From Candidatus Fukatsuia endosymbiont of Tuberolachnus salignus (GTDB lineage Bacteria; Pseudomonadota; Gammaproteobacteria; Enterobacterales; Enterobacteriaceae): a stretch of DNA of 64,000 nucleotides. Each line of letters begins with the position of its first letter. The first letter of the stretch is position 1. The notes beneath the pieces are model-generated. The model was not told the origin of the DNA and did no database searches. It saw only the letters and a list, made by a program, of their open reading frames with translations. Below, piece by piece: positions 1 through 9,517 of this stretch. A program made the translations under genes and the position numbers. Location: assembly GCF_964030845.1 (NCBI RefSeq), contig NZ_OZ034983.1, positions 1,302,001 to 1,366,000 on the forward strand. Direction: 5' to 3'.

Positions 1-1472
1 GGATTAGGCTGCCACATGTGCCAACCTACTACTCTACCACGTTTGATAATAGGACGATGTTTATCATCATTATACATCTCGCCTATTGTGGGAGCGCGGA
101 AAGCCTGAGCGTAAGAACCAAATATCATCAACCAATCACGAGGGGTGACAGTGATTGCACCACGTGATGACCATTTATCTGCTGATACATCGGGATTTTT
201 GGGATTTTCAGCGTGATAGCTATCAAAACGCGTGCCCAACAACAGAGATACCGGTAAATCGCGTACGGTGATTTCGTCCTGCGCCCAGGCAGAGCGAACG
301 TCAATTTTCGCTTGTGGAAAACTTTTTGCTGCACCACTTGGGTCTTGTCGCTGATGATAGGTCTCGGCACCGTAGGTTAATAAATGTGTTGTCGGGCTGT
401 TAGCCAACAATCGACTGCGGTTTTCCAATTTTATGTCATGGGTGGTTTGTTTATATCCTCCCTTGGCTTTTTTTTCCACATCATCATTAATATTAATATC
501 GGAGTAGTACAATGTTGTCGTGGCATCCAACCAGGCTAAATCCTGCGGATTTAAGCGATAGTTCACTTGTGCATCACGTTGAATGGTGGAGCGCTTGGTC
601 ATTGGACTTTTTAATGTGACTTCAGGTTTTCGCGGATCTTCCGGTTCTCGTGAGCGGTTATTGTAGTAACGCAGGTTGGCACTGAGAGCCTGATGATCAT
701 CAATAACCCAGGTTCCTTTGGTCATCAAGTTATTGATAGCTTCATCGTTTGGTGCCGCAAAACCATTACCTTGATTGATATTGCCAACATCACGACTGCT
801 AAAGGCAATTAAACCGTCTAAATCGGCGGTTTTGCCGAATACAGCGGCTCCCATCCCTAGGCTATGATTGCCACTGGCCGCCAAGCTAAATACCCGATAG
901 CCAATATTTTTATCGGGACGCAACAGATCGGCGGCATCAACGGTTTAATATGACACCACCCCACCCAATGCCCCTCCGCCATACAGTAATGCTAAAGGAC
1001 CACGTACGATCTCTGCCTGTTTTATCAAGCTAGGATCAAGAAAAATGCTGCTGCTATGACCGGCTCCAATCCCTTGACGGACGCCGTCTACGAGCGTTAA
1101 TACACCGCGATTATCATAACCACGCATACTGACATCTTGACCATTAGTACGCCCTCCTCCCGCAAGAGTGATCCCGGGTATCGGGCGCAGCATGTTAGCA
1201 GCGGAAGAAACACCTTGACTCGTTGACACATCACCTGCAATCACTGTCACCATCATAGGTACACTGAAACTGTCACGAGCATTACCGGTGGAAATTACCG
1301 TCATGGTTTCATTTTTATACCGAGCTTTTTTCTTCTCTTCAGGAGAGCTACTGCTGCTGTTAGAACCCTTGTTAAGGAGATCGTTTGTAACATTAGCAAG
1401 TGATGGTAATGCACAAACAAACGCTAGACTTAAAGATGAAACACGCAATAGTTTGGATAAAACAGAAGGCAT
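1..1472 (-). pseudogene. hemR: TonB-dependent heme/hemoglobin receptor, interrupted by an in-frame stop
   Basis: This is an outer-membrane heme receptor of the HemR/HmuR/HasR type, which imports heme using TonB energy. The start at 1472 gives a signal peptide (MPSVLSKLLRVSSLSLAFVC) followed by the plug domain, with the motifs MRGYDNRGV and RGPLALLYGGGALGGVVSY. A TAA codon at about 945-947 ends that reading frame. The same frame then continues without a shift (TVDAADLLRP, SSRDVGN, LENRSRLLANS, SYAQAFRAPTIGEMYNDDKH) to the left edge. In Yersinia receptors the codon after Tyr is Glu or Asp, so a GAA-to-TAA change is the simplest explanation. The barrel C-terminus lies outside the window. A Fur-like site lies upstream. 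Confidence 0.85.
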
Positions 1473-1558
1473 GGTGCCATTTCTCCGTTGTGGTGAAATA
1501 TATAATCTGTTCAAGATCTGTTGCATTGGTTAACACAACACCTGCGATACAATCTACT

Positions 1559-1577
1559 ATTAATGATAATAATTATC
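1559..1577. promoter_or_regulatory. Fur box upstream of the heme receptor
   Basis: The 19-mer ATTAATGATAATAATTATC matches the classical Fur consensus GATAATGATAATCATTATC at 16 of 19 positions. It lies about 90 bp upstream of the receptor start, where iron-dependent repression would act. Regulation by Fur is inferred from this match. Confidence 0.7.
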
Positions 1578-1646
1578 AATTTTATAACTATTATTATTTA
1601 ATTATTATGATCACATCAAGCGAAATTTTGTGGTACAGCTTTTGGG

Positions 1647-2462
1647 CTATCGGTGGTAAATAAAACGGTGGATAGCACGTAATACGGCATCGGGTTTTTC
1701 GGCATGTACTGCATGACCGCAACCTGAGATAACATGGACACGTGCTTGCGGGAACTGTCGAACAATGTCCGCGCGGTAACTATCTTGAATATAAGGCGAC
1801 GATTCACCACGAATAAATAAGACAGGATGTGGCCACATCGGAACCGGTTGCCAGCCAGCGATATGACTATATTGATCACAGAGTATCGGGACGTCAAAAC
1901 GCCACTCTCCATCGTGAAAGGATTTCACTAAAAAGGGAATGATATCTTGTTCTTCTGTTATAAATTCATGCATCAGACTGGCAGCGGCTTGACGTTGCTT
2001 AATGCCAGCAGCTGTGACTTCCTTAAGTGCTAAAAATATTTGGTCATGGCGGTGCTCCTGATAAGCCACTGGGGCAATATCAATGACGATGAGTTTTTCG
2101 ACACGTTGTGGAGCGATAGCTGTCATTGCCATCGCTACTTTGCCGCCCATAGAATGACCAATAACAATCGCTTTCTCTATCTCTAGCTGCGTCAATAATT
2201 GCACCACATCTTGCGCCATAGCGGGATAATTCATCTGTGGCGAACGTGGAGAAAGACCGTGGTTGCGTAGGTCAAGCTGTATAACCGGATGATTTTTTTG
2301 TAAATCCCGCGCCAGAACGCCGAGATTATCAAGGTTGCCAAACAGACCGTGGATCAGTACCACTGGTCGTATTGATGCCGCAGGCATCGTACCCTGTACT
2401 GGCACAGTACTTTGGGTTGACAGGGTATCTTGCATATTTTGTGAGCGGAAATTTAATTTCAT
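1647..2462 (-). CDS. ybfF: Alpha/beta-hydrolase esterase YbfF
   Basis: A serine esterase of the alpha/beta-hydrolase fold, related to E. coli YbfF, which acts on short acyl esters and acyl-CoA-like substrates in the cytoplasm. Family landmarks are the oxyanion-hole motif HGLFGNLDNLG (about residues 39-49), the nucleophile elbow GHSMGG with Ser104, and a C-terminal GCGHAVHAEKP containing the catalytic His. The start at 2462 (MKLNFRSQ) matches the E. coli N-terminus. The open frame runs further upstream, but that part lies in a repeat element. The 271-residue length is slightly above the E. coli protein because of an insertion near residues 10-30. It follows the heme receptor in the same direction with a small gap. 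Confidence 0.9.
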   Translation of the reverse strand: MKLNFRSQNMQDTLSTQSTVPVQGTMPAASIRPVVLIHGLFGNLDNLGVLARDLQKNHPVIQLDLRNHGLSPRSPQMNYPAMAQDVVQLLTQLEIEKAIVIGHSMGGKVAMAMTAIAPQRVEKLIVIDIAPVAYQEHRHDQIFLALKEVTAAGIKQRQAAASLMHEFITEEQDIIPFLVKSFHDGEWRFDVPILCDQYSHIAGWQPVPMWPHPVLFIRGESSPYIQDSYRADIVRQFPQARVHVISGCGHAVHAEKPDAVLRAIHRFIYHR

Positions 2463-2493
2463 AAAGCTAATATTATCGCCAGATTTATACAAC

Positions 2494-2639
2494 AGACTTC
2501 TTGCCAAACCGTATAACCAGTGGTGTGAAGTCAAAGTGCCTGGCGCGCAGTAATCGCGCGGTACATACGAATACATGAGGATTGCGAGCACCGCGTAACG
2601 CCGAATTCACACCACTCCAGTAGGTTATGCAAGAAGTCT
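2494..2639. repeat. MITE-like element with 11-bp terminal inverted repeats (copy 1)
   Basis: A 146-bp element bounded by AGACTTCTTGC and its perfect inverse GCAAGAAGTCT. It shares most of its interior with a second copy at 3552-3677 (for example GTGAAGTCAAAG and CGAATTCACACCAC). No transposase is encoded. It lies just upstream of ybfF and may affect its transcription. The ends somewhat resemble IS5-family (TA-duplicating) elements, which is a guess. Confidence 0.65.
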
Positions 2640-2976
2640 AATAAACAAAAGCAAAGGGTATCATAAGCAGATGATGCTGTGTATCTCCATGATCACACGA
2701 ATTATATTACTCGTTATTTAAAATATAAAAATAATTTCCTAATAAAATGTTTACTTGGCGTGAAAATTAATTTGTAACTGATAGCTCATTAATATTTTAT
2801 TAGTTGAATGTCAGTAGAAAAGAAAGAGTATAACTATATTTTAGCGTGCTTCACTTTATAATATCTAATTGAAAAAAAAAGACCAAAAATGTATTATTTT
2901 TAAGCCGGCAGTAATCGCAATGTATTCTCCACTAAATAAGGAATTCATTTATGAAAAAATACATGAAATATTAACG

Positions 2977-3456
2977 ATGAAAAAATTAATGACTTTTTCT
3001 TTAATTTCTGCTGCTTTGATAACAACTTCTGTTTACGCAGAAAATATAATAAAAGAACAAGTTATACCCATAGAAGTAAAAGTAAATTCATCTGTAGACA
3101 TAAAAATGACGACTACCGATGGTAGACCCATCACTAAAATTAAAATGTTACCTAACGCTCAAAATTTAGGTCATTATTCATTTTACCAAAACATAGAAAT
3201 AACGACCTTAGGCATGAATAATCAATTAAAGGTATCTCTAGGAAAAGAACTGGAACTCAGCCATGACGATCAGCAATTAACGAGAGTGGGTGTTTTCTTT
3301 GATAACAAAAAATTGAGCGTTGCTAATCCAGTAAATTATGATCCGGTAGAAAACAAGGTCACTGGTTTATTGAAAATCGATGCTTGGGCGTCTAATAATA
3401 CCAAAAAAGGCGTTTTTAAAGGTGACTTAGTACTGCAACTAGAAGAAGTGGCTTAA
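2977..3456 (+). CDS. CFA/I (CS1)-family fimbrial major subunit
   Basis: A pilin of the alternative chaperone-usher class (CfaB/CooA/CblA family). The start at 2977 gives a classical signal peptide (MKKLMTFSLISAALITTSVYA) and a mature domain of about 138 residues. The mature start ENIIKEQVIPIEVKVNSSVDI resembles the donor strand of CFA pilins, and the C-terminal FKGDLVLQLEEVA resembles their last strand. The frame is open from 2869, but the extra N-terminal residues do not look like a secretion signal. A CS1-type usher follows, which supports the assignment. The known operon order is chaperone-pilin-usher-tip; here the chaperone comes last and no tip adhesin was found. Confidence 0.75.
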   Translation: MKKLMTFSLISAALITTSVYAENIIKEQVIPIEVKVNSSVDIKMTTTDGRPITKIKMLPNAQNLGHYSFYQNIEITTLGMNNQLKVSLGKELELSHDDQQLTRVGVFFDNKKLSVANPVNYDPVENKVTGLLKIDAWASNNTKKGVFKGDLVLQLEEVA

Positions 3457-3551
3457 TCACTGATCACAGATAAAATCCACTTAAATAGTGCTGTATAGAT
3501 ACAGAAGGTATACATATTTCTTGCTGTATCTCTTTTAAAATAATATTGATT

Positions 3552-3677
3552 AGACTTTTTGCAAAACCATCGTTCGTTATGTGAAGTCAAAGCACCTGAC
3601 GCGCAGTAGACTGCACGGTGCTGCGAGCACCACGTAACACCGAATTCACACCACGCAGCAGGTTATGCAAGAAGTCT
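3552..3677. repeat. MITE-like element (copy 2)
   Basis: A 126-bp relative of the 2494-2639 element. It begins AGACTTTTTGC and ends GCAAGAAGTCT, and is flanked by TA on both sides, consistent with a TA target duplication. It sits between the pilin and usher genes, so it may affect their co-transcription. Confidence 0.6.
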
Positions 3678-3709
3678 ATTATAAGGATAAATAATGAAAT
3701 GGATGTTTC

Positions 3710-5116
3710 ATGGCTAGGTATAGATATAAAATAGTGCTGGTTTTTTTATTCTATATGCTAACTGTTAATATTAATGCAAAAGAAATAGATATTGAATATT
3801 TGGTGCCAGATGGATTTTCTGCCGCTGAACAAAATATTGACATGAAATTATTTGTGATGCTAAACGGCAAAGCTTTGCCTGGTCCATTTTATTTTTCAGA
3901 AGAATTAAAAAGGCTGAGTTTCAATACACAACTTTATCGTGATAATGCTATCAGTGAATCCACGATACAATTATTAGAAAGAATATTATCTCAATTACCT
4001 TATATGCAATGTGTAAATGGCTGTGACTATATGTTAATTGGTTATCGTATTACCCTAGACAAAATTAATCAATCGCTGAATATCATCGATGGTACCCACG
4101 AAATTGTAATGCCAGCGACTACTTGGGGATTCGTTCATAATCAATCTATTTATTTAGGTGCTGCTACTAATCATTATCGCGCTATGTCAATCAATGGTCA
4201 GGGTTATATTGGTCTACCTGCACAGTCTTTTAGTTATATCAACTGGTTTTATAACAGGACGCATCAAGAAAATAATAATTTTACTCGTCAGGGCATTAGT
4301 AATTGGTATTTACAAAAAAATTTTCCACGAACTTATCTTCGACTGGGACAGAAAAATAATCTGGATAGCCAAGCAAGTGTTGTTCATACCCTGGTCAATC
4401 CCTGGTTGGACCAGTTTATTACCTTGGGTAGCCAGCATTATTTTACACAGGATAAACCTGTAAACAATACCTTAGTGCTTTATGCCGTTAGCTCAGGTGA
4501 TTATGAATTTTATCACGAGGGGCGTTTAATTCACCGTATTCCTGCTCAAGTAGGACGTAATACCATTGATTATGATCAGTTACCTGGCGGATATTACGAT
4601 CTCGATATCCGTTTAATAGATAGTATCGGTCACCAAGTTAGCCAAGAGAAGATTGCCATCAGTAATATCGATTATCAAGGTAGTCAAGGTTGGTTCATTA
4701 CCAGCGGTCGCGGACAGCACGCAGAAAATCTATTACAGTTTGGTCAGAGTATAAATACGCGTTATTTCCAATACAATTTTACATTGGTTGGTAATAGTGA
4801 TCACCAATGGGCAACTGAAGGTAATATATCGCGTCCAATGGAAGCCAATGGCATCAAGTTCAGCCCAACTTTTGGGGTGCTTTCAGGCGAAAAAAACAGC
4901 GGCGGCTATGGCCATTTGCGCAGCGGTAATCGGACCCTAGGTTATCTGACCTTATCCCATTACCAACACCCTGATATTTCTATCTACGTATCTGGACGGC
5001 AAAATAGCCATCTTTCTTACAGCCGCAATGTCGGTTCAGTCCAGCTGAATTATCGCTTAAACGACACTAACCGTCGTCTACAACAGAGTATAGTGAACGT
5101 ATTTTATTTGTCATAA
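3710..5116 (+). pseudogene. CS1-type fimbrial usher, N-terminal part (split by an island)
   Basis: Outer-membrane usher of the CfaC/CooC/TcfC class, which exports and polymerises the pilin. This part holds a signal peptide, the N-terminal chaperone-binding domain (IDIEYLVPDGFS to GYRITLDKINQSLNI) and the first part of the beta-barrel (GGYYDLDIRLIDSIGHQVSQE). The usher sequence stops at codon 461, inside CTACAACAGAGTATAG at 5078-5093. The last few codons (VNVFYLS) are island sequence. The identical 16-mer at 19163 continues the usher in the same frame, giving about 753 residues against roughly 870 for CfaC. ATG 3710 is the first usable in-frame start. Confidence 0.85.
5078..5093. other. Left attachment site (attL core) of the usher island
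   Basis: CTACAACAGAGTATAG is repeated exactly at 19163-19178. The copies differ at the flanking bases on both sides, so 16 bp is the full core. It lies about 140 bp from the 3' end of the integrase gene, the usual position of attL. Confidence 0.8.
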
Positions 5117-5230
5117 AAATCAATAAATTAAAAACAAAAAGTCACAATCGATCGAAATTAGGTCACAATGCCAAGGGATTATCTCATCTCTTAACGTCTT
5201 ACTCGATAACGCAAAAAATCATACTTTGTA

Positions 5231-6289
5231 TCAAATTTCGTCCCACTCACTCCCTCTGCTATCACGGTATTTGTCCGTCATGATAGCGGATTTGTGTCCC
5301 AGTAATTTCTGTGCAAAATCCTTACCTCTGGCTTCACTGTGTAGCCTCGCGGATAAACTTCTGATTTCGTGAAATGAAGGCGGTTTACCCTGCCATTCCA
5401 AACCGGATTTTTCTCTTGACCCTGCAAAGCCTCGAGACAAGCTTTTAGAACTGAGGTGAGTTTTTTTCTTCCCTATAAATACGGACTCTTCACCCCTTAT
5501 TTGTTGCCGACAATCATTGAGAATGCCTGCAAGGTCTTTATTAATTATCTCCAAACTTAAGGTTAAGGGTATCGCCAATTTCATCCCGGTCTTCTGTTGC
5601 TCTACCCACCATTTCCCCTCATAAATATCTTGCCACCGCATCCGTTGAATATCCCCTACTCTTTGACCAGTGAGCAAGGCTAAATCCATGCTTAATCCCA
5701 CCCACGGTTGCTGCTGGTTTGCTACCTCTCTGATCACCAGAAAATTTTCCAGCGATAAGCGTTCTCGCTGTATCTGTATGCGAGGGTTCCTCGTCGCTGT
5801 AACCGGATTAGTTGTCAAATGCCCTTCTGCAATGGCTTCTTTAAACATATCTATCAAAGAATTGCGGATTAATTTGGCGGTGGTCGTTTTACCTTGATTA
5901 CTGTAACTATTTAGAAATTCAGCAATCTCTTTGGTTGTGAGGGAATTGAGCGCCTTACCAGGAAAAGCACGGGTGATGACGGCTAATCTTGATTGGTAGT
6001 CTGAGAATGTCTTAGGACGAAGGCCGCGTTGATGCAATTTTTCCGTAAATTTAACAACCCATTCTGTCACCGACAACGTATTAACCTCGTTGATTCTGTT
6101 TATTAAACTATCACGTTGGTCAAAAATCTGCATGTTCATGGCAATCGCTTCGTTAATCGCGATACGTTTCACGCTCCCTACGCCGTATTCCTTACCTGTG
6201 CGGGGGTCTCGGTAGCAATAGTAGCCGTTATTACGGACATACAGATTGGGCGGCAGGTCTCGGTTAGCCGGCTTTCTTTTGCGTGCCAT
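5231..6289 (-). CDS. int: Tyrosine-recombinase integrase of the lambda Int family
   Basis: Integrase that would insert and excise the surrounding island. The 352 residues show an N-terminal arm-binding part, a SAM-like core-binding domain (about 70-165) and a catalytic domain. The expected catalytic residues are visible: Arg210 in TGQRVGD, Lys in QQKTGMK, His307 and Arg310 in HEIR, His332 in LGHKSA and the nucleophile Tyr341 in DKYRDSRG. The gene appears intact. It overlaps the excisionase gene upstream by 26 bp and ends close to the left attachment core. The site it recognises appears to lie in a pilus usher gene rather than a tRNA. Confidence 0.92.
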   Translation of the reverse strand: MARKRKPANRDLPPNLYVRNNGYYCYRDPRTGKEYGVGSVKRIAINEAIAMNMQIFDQRDSLINRINEVNTLSVTEWVVKFTEKLHQRGLRPKTFSDYQSRLAVITRAFPGKALNSLTTKEIAEFLNSYSNQGKTTTAKLIRNSLIDMFKEAIAEGHLTTNPVTATRNPRIQIQRERLSLENFLVIREVANQQQPWVGLSMDLALLTGQRVGDIQRMRWQDIYEGKWWVEQQKTGMKLAIPLTLSLEIINKDLAGILNDCRQQIRGEESVFIGKKKTHLSSKSLSRGFAGSREKSGLEWQGKPPSFHEIRSLSARLHSEARGKDFAQKLLGHKSAIMTDKYRDSRGSEWDEI

Positions 6290-6494
6290 GATACAGTCTC
6301 TCCATTAAGCGTTTTCCGGCGTAACTGGCGGGGTTTGTTGGGTCAATTTTTACGGCATGCGCCTCGACAAGATATTCTCGGCCATCGCGACGCGGTGGCG
6401 GTTGGATGACGCCAGAGCGGACCCATCGACGTACTTGTTCCATGCAACGCGGGCGAGGCTGGTTTTGATTCCATTGCTTGAGGCTGATTTCCAT
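6264..6494 (-). CDS. xis: Excisionase (Xis-like DNA-bending protein)
   Basis: A small MerR/winged-helix excisionase that would bias the integrase towards excision. The start at 6494 gives a 76-residue protein with the recognisable core LKQWNQNQPRP, VRRWVRSGVIQPPPRRDGREYLV. The open frame extends to 6533, but the upstream residues are not typical of the family. It overlaps the integrase start by 26 bp, so the two are probably translationally coupled. Confidence 0.8.
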   Translation of the reverse strand: MEISLKQWNQNQPRPRCMEQVRRWVRSGVIQPPPRRDGREYLVEAHAVKIDPTNPASYAGKRLMERLYHGTQKKAG

Positions 6495-6722
6495 AGCAGT
6501 GCTTTCCTTATCAAACGTTAAAAATGTCATCACGGCGTCCGTGTTTTAGACGGAAGAGTTATAGAGGGTCATGTGAATAACTTTATTTTAAGAATAAAAA
6601 ATAATGAGAGGGATAATCAATATCAATAAATAATAGCGTCTTTCATTGTTATGAGGGGTAGTATTAAAATAGGGTCCTCTCTTCATAGTCCTAATAATGA
6701 GGCAATCATATAAAATTTATCC

Positions 6723-6753
6723 AAAAAAAATAGCCTTGACGAGGAAGGCTATT
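6723..6753 (-). terminator. Intrinsic terminator
   Basis: On the minus strand a 9-bp stem (AATAGCCTT/AAGGCTATT, 7-nt loop) is followed by a run of T. It lies downstream of the small basic gene at 6864-7007 and would end the regulator transcript before xis. The rest of the 6534-6863 gap shows no gene. Confidence 0.7.
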
Positions 6754-6863
6754 CTATTTTATTGATTCTGTAATAAAATCCATTTTTAATTTTTCAATGT
6801 GGCAATAATCGTGTCTTTGGCTATGTTAAACCCATTATTTTATGAAGCATCAATAAAATATAT

Positions 6864-7007
6864 TTATGGTAATCTGCGTGCAGGCTTTTTTCTCTTCTTG
6901 AACCAACTTCTTAATCGATTAAACCAATTTTTATTTTCATTTCTCTTAGCTTCCAAGAGCTTATTTTTTAACTCTTTTTTTCTCGCTCTGCTCTGTCTGT
7001 TGCTCAT
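6864..7007 (-). CDS. Small highly basic protein, 47 residues, unknown function
   Basis: Reading starts at ATG 7007 behind a consensus ribosome-binding site (AGGAGG, about 7 nt upstream) and ends at TAA 6864. The product begins MSNRQSRARKKELKNKLLEAK and is rich in Lys and Arg, with two Trp residues (NWFNRLRSWFKKRKK). It probably forms an amphipathic helix able to bind nucleic acid or membrane. It begins 12 bp after the stop of the PAS-LuxR regulator, so the two may form one operon. I do not recognise the family. The strong SD is the best evidence that it is real. Confidence 0.55.
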   Translation of the reverse strand: MSNRQSRARKKELKNKLLEAKRNENKNWFNRLRSWFKKRKKPARRLP

Positions 7008-7018
7008 AAGAAAACCTC

Positions 7019-7704
7019 CTACTCAATAAACTGTATCCCGGGGCGTATAAACGCGTGGGGAACAGTGCGGTCAAAGCCGGTTTGATGACAAAAATGTTTA
7101 AAGTCCAGCAATGAATGCACTTTCGCTTTTTGGTATAGAATACGAATTCTATTTTCTATTGTGCGATGAGAACGTGCCAATTTTTTACCTATTTCCTTGG
7201 CACTCATCGTGCGTAATAAATAAAAGACTATCCTCAGTTCAGATTGTGTGAAGAGATTCGAGGGCGGTTCCAATAATAGCGTGGCAGTCAGCTTATCCAC
7301 GTAGTGTGGCAGTGAAATAATAGCCAATTTTCTGCCATAAAAAACGGTGCCGATGCATTTCTTTCTTTATTATGCAACGGAAAGGTTTCGTATAAATAAG
7401 GTTGCAGTTTCTGCTCACGACCAAAGAAATGCGTTTTAATGAGGGTAATTTTCTGTCCGCTTTTTATAACCTCTCTTTCCAGTTTTTGAATTATTAAAGC
7501 AAATTCTGCAATACACGTAGGAAGTTCATCATCACGCCGCCCTATCACATCAAATCCTTGTGGCAAATTTAAAAAGTCAAGAAAAGCACGATTGGTATAA
7601 ATAAAACGTGAGTCACAGTCTTTTATTCCCCAAACATCTTGACTATTTTCCATCATAGATGTCAGAGGTAATGAACGTGATACCTTTGTTATTTTTTTCA
7701 TCAT
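7019..7704 (-). pseudogene. PAS-domain LuxR-type transcriptional regulator, frameshifted
   Basis: Two overlapping frames form one regulator. 7704 to about 7340 encodes a PAS sensor domain (SMMENSQDVWGIKDCDSRFIYTN, LNLPQGFDVIGRRDDELP). About 7345 to 7019 encodes a LuxR-type helix-turn-helix (LFTQSELRIVFYLLRTMSAKEIGKKLARSHRTIENRIRIL). The span is 686 bp, not a multiple of three. The change of frame maps near a six-A run at 7339-7344, where one frame reads APFFMAENW and the other GTVFYGRKLAIISLPHY. A one-base indel is the simplest explanation. Translational slippage is possible but unproven. Confidence 0.75.
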
Positions 7705-7857
7705 CTGTCCTAACCCTATTCAGTCCCTTTCATCGTGGATGACGCCCATCTAGGATGAGGGTAAATTACTTAGTCAGTGTGAAAGTCTAATTAGAAAAAT
7801 AAAATGGAATAGTCTCCACGAGAGAGACTCTCTTTTCTATTTTTATCATGCTAGACG

Positions 7858-8124
7858 CTATCGCTTTCTACATCCCTTCAAAGCAAAAAGCGCAAGGCGG
7901 ACATGAAATACGGTAAACAGACCATGCAGCGAATACGGTTCAAATTTGAGTTTTGCACTTGCCAACGTCTGTTTCACTGCGGGATAGGACACAGAACGTA
8001 ATAAGGCGATGTCTTTTTGTGACACGCCTAACGCGAAAAGCATCGCCGTTTCAAATTGCACCGGTGTTAATTCAGGAAACACTTCCCGTAATTCAGGAAA
8101 TTGGGTAATATCGATGTTAGCCAT
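7858..8124 (-). CDS. Small LuxR-like helix-turn-helix protein
   Basis: An 88-residue protein with a recognisable C-terminal-type LuxR HTH (LTPVQFETAMLFALGVSQKDIALLRSVSYPAVKQTLASAK). There is no sensor domain, so it is a stand-alone DNA-binding unit, probably a regulator of island genes. A likely RBS (GGAGG in CTCTCGGAGGC) precedes the ATG at 8124. It lies upstream of the PAS-LuxR gene in the same direction, separated by about 150 bp containing a possible hairpin near 7810. Confidence 0.65.
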   Translation of the reverse strand: MANIDITQFPELREVFPELTPVQFETAMLFALGVSQKDIALLRSVSYPAVKQTLASAKLKFEPYSLHGLFTVFHVRLALFALKGCRKR

Positions 8125-8291
8125 TGTAGCCTCCGAGAGAGGTTATGGTGGTTAGCTGACAGGGGTGGTTCACGCCACCGCTGTTAGCGCTAGGGTTAAG
8201 TGATGTAAACGGTGATTGCGTCACCGTCGCTATTTGTAAGTTGTTGTGGCTATTTATGTTTTCATGGTGTATGACTCCGTTGGTTTATGAT

Positions 8292-9056
8292 TTATGACGC
8301 AATGTTGAGTTCTTTGGCGTGGGTGAATTGCCCGTCCCAATGGGTTTTCATCGGCAGCTTATTTTTGCGGTAGAGGTCAAATAATCGGATTGCCCCTTTG
8401 CGTAGTAAAACCGGTTGGTATTTGATAAAGTCATCACCGCTATGAATGCTGATTTTATGTTGATGTTCCGTCAAATATCGGTCACGTGCATAAGAGGTTG
8501 CACGCCAGCGGATATGGGATTTACTTTCGTTATAGAGCCAATTTCTGTCCGCTAAACAGTGATTAATCTGTTGTGTGTTAATACCGTTGAGCATTTTGCA
8601 AAACTGAGTCGTCGTTATTCCTTCCTTAAACAGGTTTTTCAACTCCTGTAATTCCGCTTCCTGTTCTTTGTTTACTAAAGCCAACTTGGTTTTTTCACGA
8701 AACTGCTCTGCCCATGCCATAGCCGCAACAGGGGGGTCTTCGAAATTAGGCAATACACAGACAGGCTGTGTTGTTTTCTCCTCCAGCTCCCGCCAGCGAG
8801 TGGCAACTCTATGGCGAAATGGAATACTGTAACCCATGACCAGTGTCATGGTTAAATCCTGGTCAAGCAAATACTCTTGATAGGTGCGACCACTGGTGTC
8901 TTTATAATCAGCCGAAAACTCGGCCGATTGAATGTTGATCGATTCGAACATTTTGCGACAATCATCGAGAACATGTTTATGTTGTTTATCCGTTAGTCGA
9001 GCAATTTCACGGCTAGACATTTTTACCTGTTGATAGAGAGTGATGACATTTGACAT
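8292..9056 (-). CDS. Rha-family phage regulatory protein
   Basis: A 254-residue phage or satellite regulator. The N-terminal Rha domain is clear (MSSREIARLTDKQHKHVLDD, YQEYLLDQDLTMTLVMGYS, RHRVATRWRELEE). A C-terminal KilA-C/antirepressor-like part follows (EGITTTQFCKMLNGINTQQINHCL, THWDGQFTHAKEL). Rha proteins of lambdoid phages are controlled by IHF and interfere with phage growth in its absence. Here it sits in an island with an integrase but no structural genes, suggesting a satellite-like element. Confidence 0.85.
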   Translation of the reverse strand: MSNVITLYQQVKMSSREIARLTDKQHKHVLDDCRKMFESINIQSAEFSADYKDTSGRTYQEYLLDQDLTMTLVMGYSIPFRHRVATRWRELEEKTTQPVCVLPNFEDPPVAAMAWAEQFREKTKLALVNKEQEAELQELKNLFKEGITTTQFCKMLNGINTQQINHCLADRNWLYNESKSHIRWRATSYARDRYLTEHQHKISIHSGDDFIKYQPVLLRKGAIRLFDLYRKNKLPMKTHWDGQFTHAKELNIAS

Positions 9057-9234
9057 GGAGAATTCCTTGCAAGTGAATTGCGATTAATGACCTCCGGTAT
9101 GTTACCGGAGCAGAAGATTAATTAAGCTTTGATGTTGCGTCAGCGGGAGGTTGGGCTTTGCTTCTATTAACAAAATTAACGAATACCATCCCATCTTTGA
9201 AACAGTCACAAAGACGGCAGGCTAAAGGTGAATT

Positions 9235-9337
9235 TATAGCAGGGGCCATGTAACATGATTTACTTGACCAGTAAATATTATTTAATATCAATATTTAGTG
9301 TAAATTTTTACAATCAACTTATACGGCCCCTGCTATA
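9235..9337. repeat. TATAGCAGG MITE, copy A
   Basis: A 103-bp non-coding element with inverted ends TATAGCAGGGGCC...GGCCCCTGCTATA. It has relatives of almost identical length at 12302, 23777 and 30932. The ends (TATAGC..GGCCGTATAAGTTGAT) resemble those of the 885-bp IS630-type elements in this window, so it may be mobilised by that transposase. Confidence 0.75.
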
Positions 9338-9392
9338 GTTTTATTGAAGGCGTATAGTTGTTCACTATCTGACCATTACACGCTATGGGCGT

Positions 9393-9420
9393 AAAAAAAC
9401 CGCACTACTTGCGTATGCGG
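9393..9420 (-). terminator. Intrinsic terminator downstream of the Rpn gene
   Basis: On the minus strand the stem CCGCA/TGCGG is followed by seven T residues, about 100 bp after the stop of the Rpn nuclease gene. With the MITE, it accounts for most of the 9057-9517 gap. Confidence 0.6.
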
Positions 9421-9517
9421 CATTCGCTAGTTAAAGGTATTTAACACCTTTAACGAAATATTCCCCGAGGCTGGATCATCATTCAGCCCGTCCGGGTATA
9501 GCAGGTGTTAAGACACC

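Noticed and set aside
5078..5230. tRNA or tmRNA 3' end as the island attachment site
   Set aside because: The 16-bp core lies within usher codons and shows no tRNA-like context.
6799..7029. Plus-strand frame encoding a hydrophobic 76-residue protein
   Set aside because: It is the antisense of the 47-residue basic gene at 6864-7007, which has a strong SD; the hydrophobicity comes from Lys-rich codons read in reverse.
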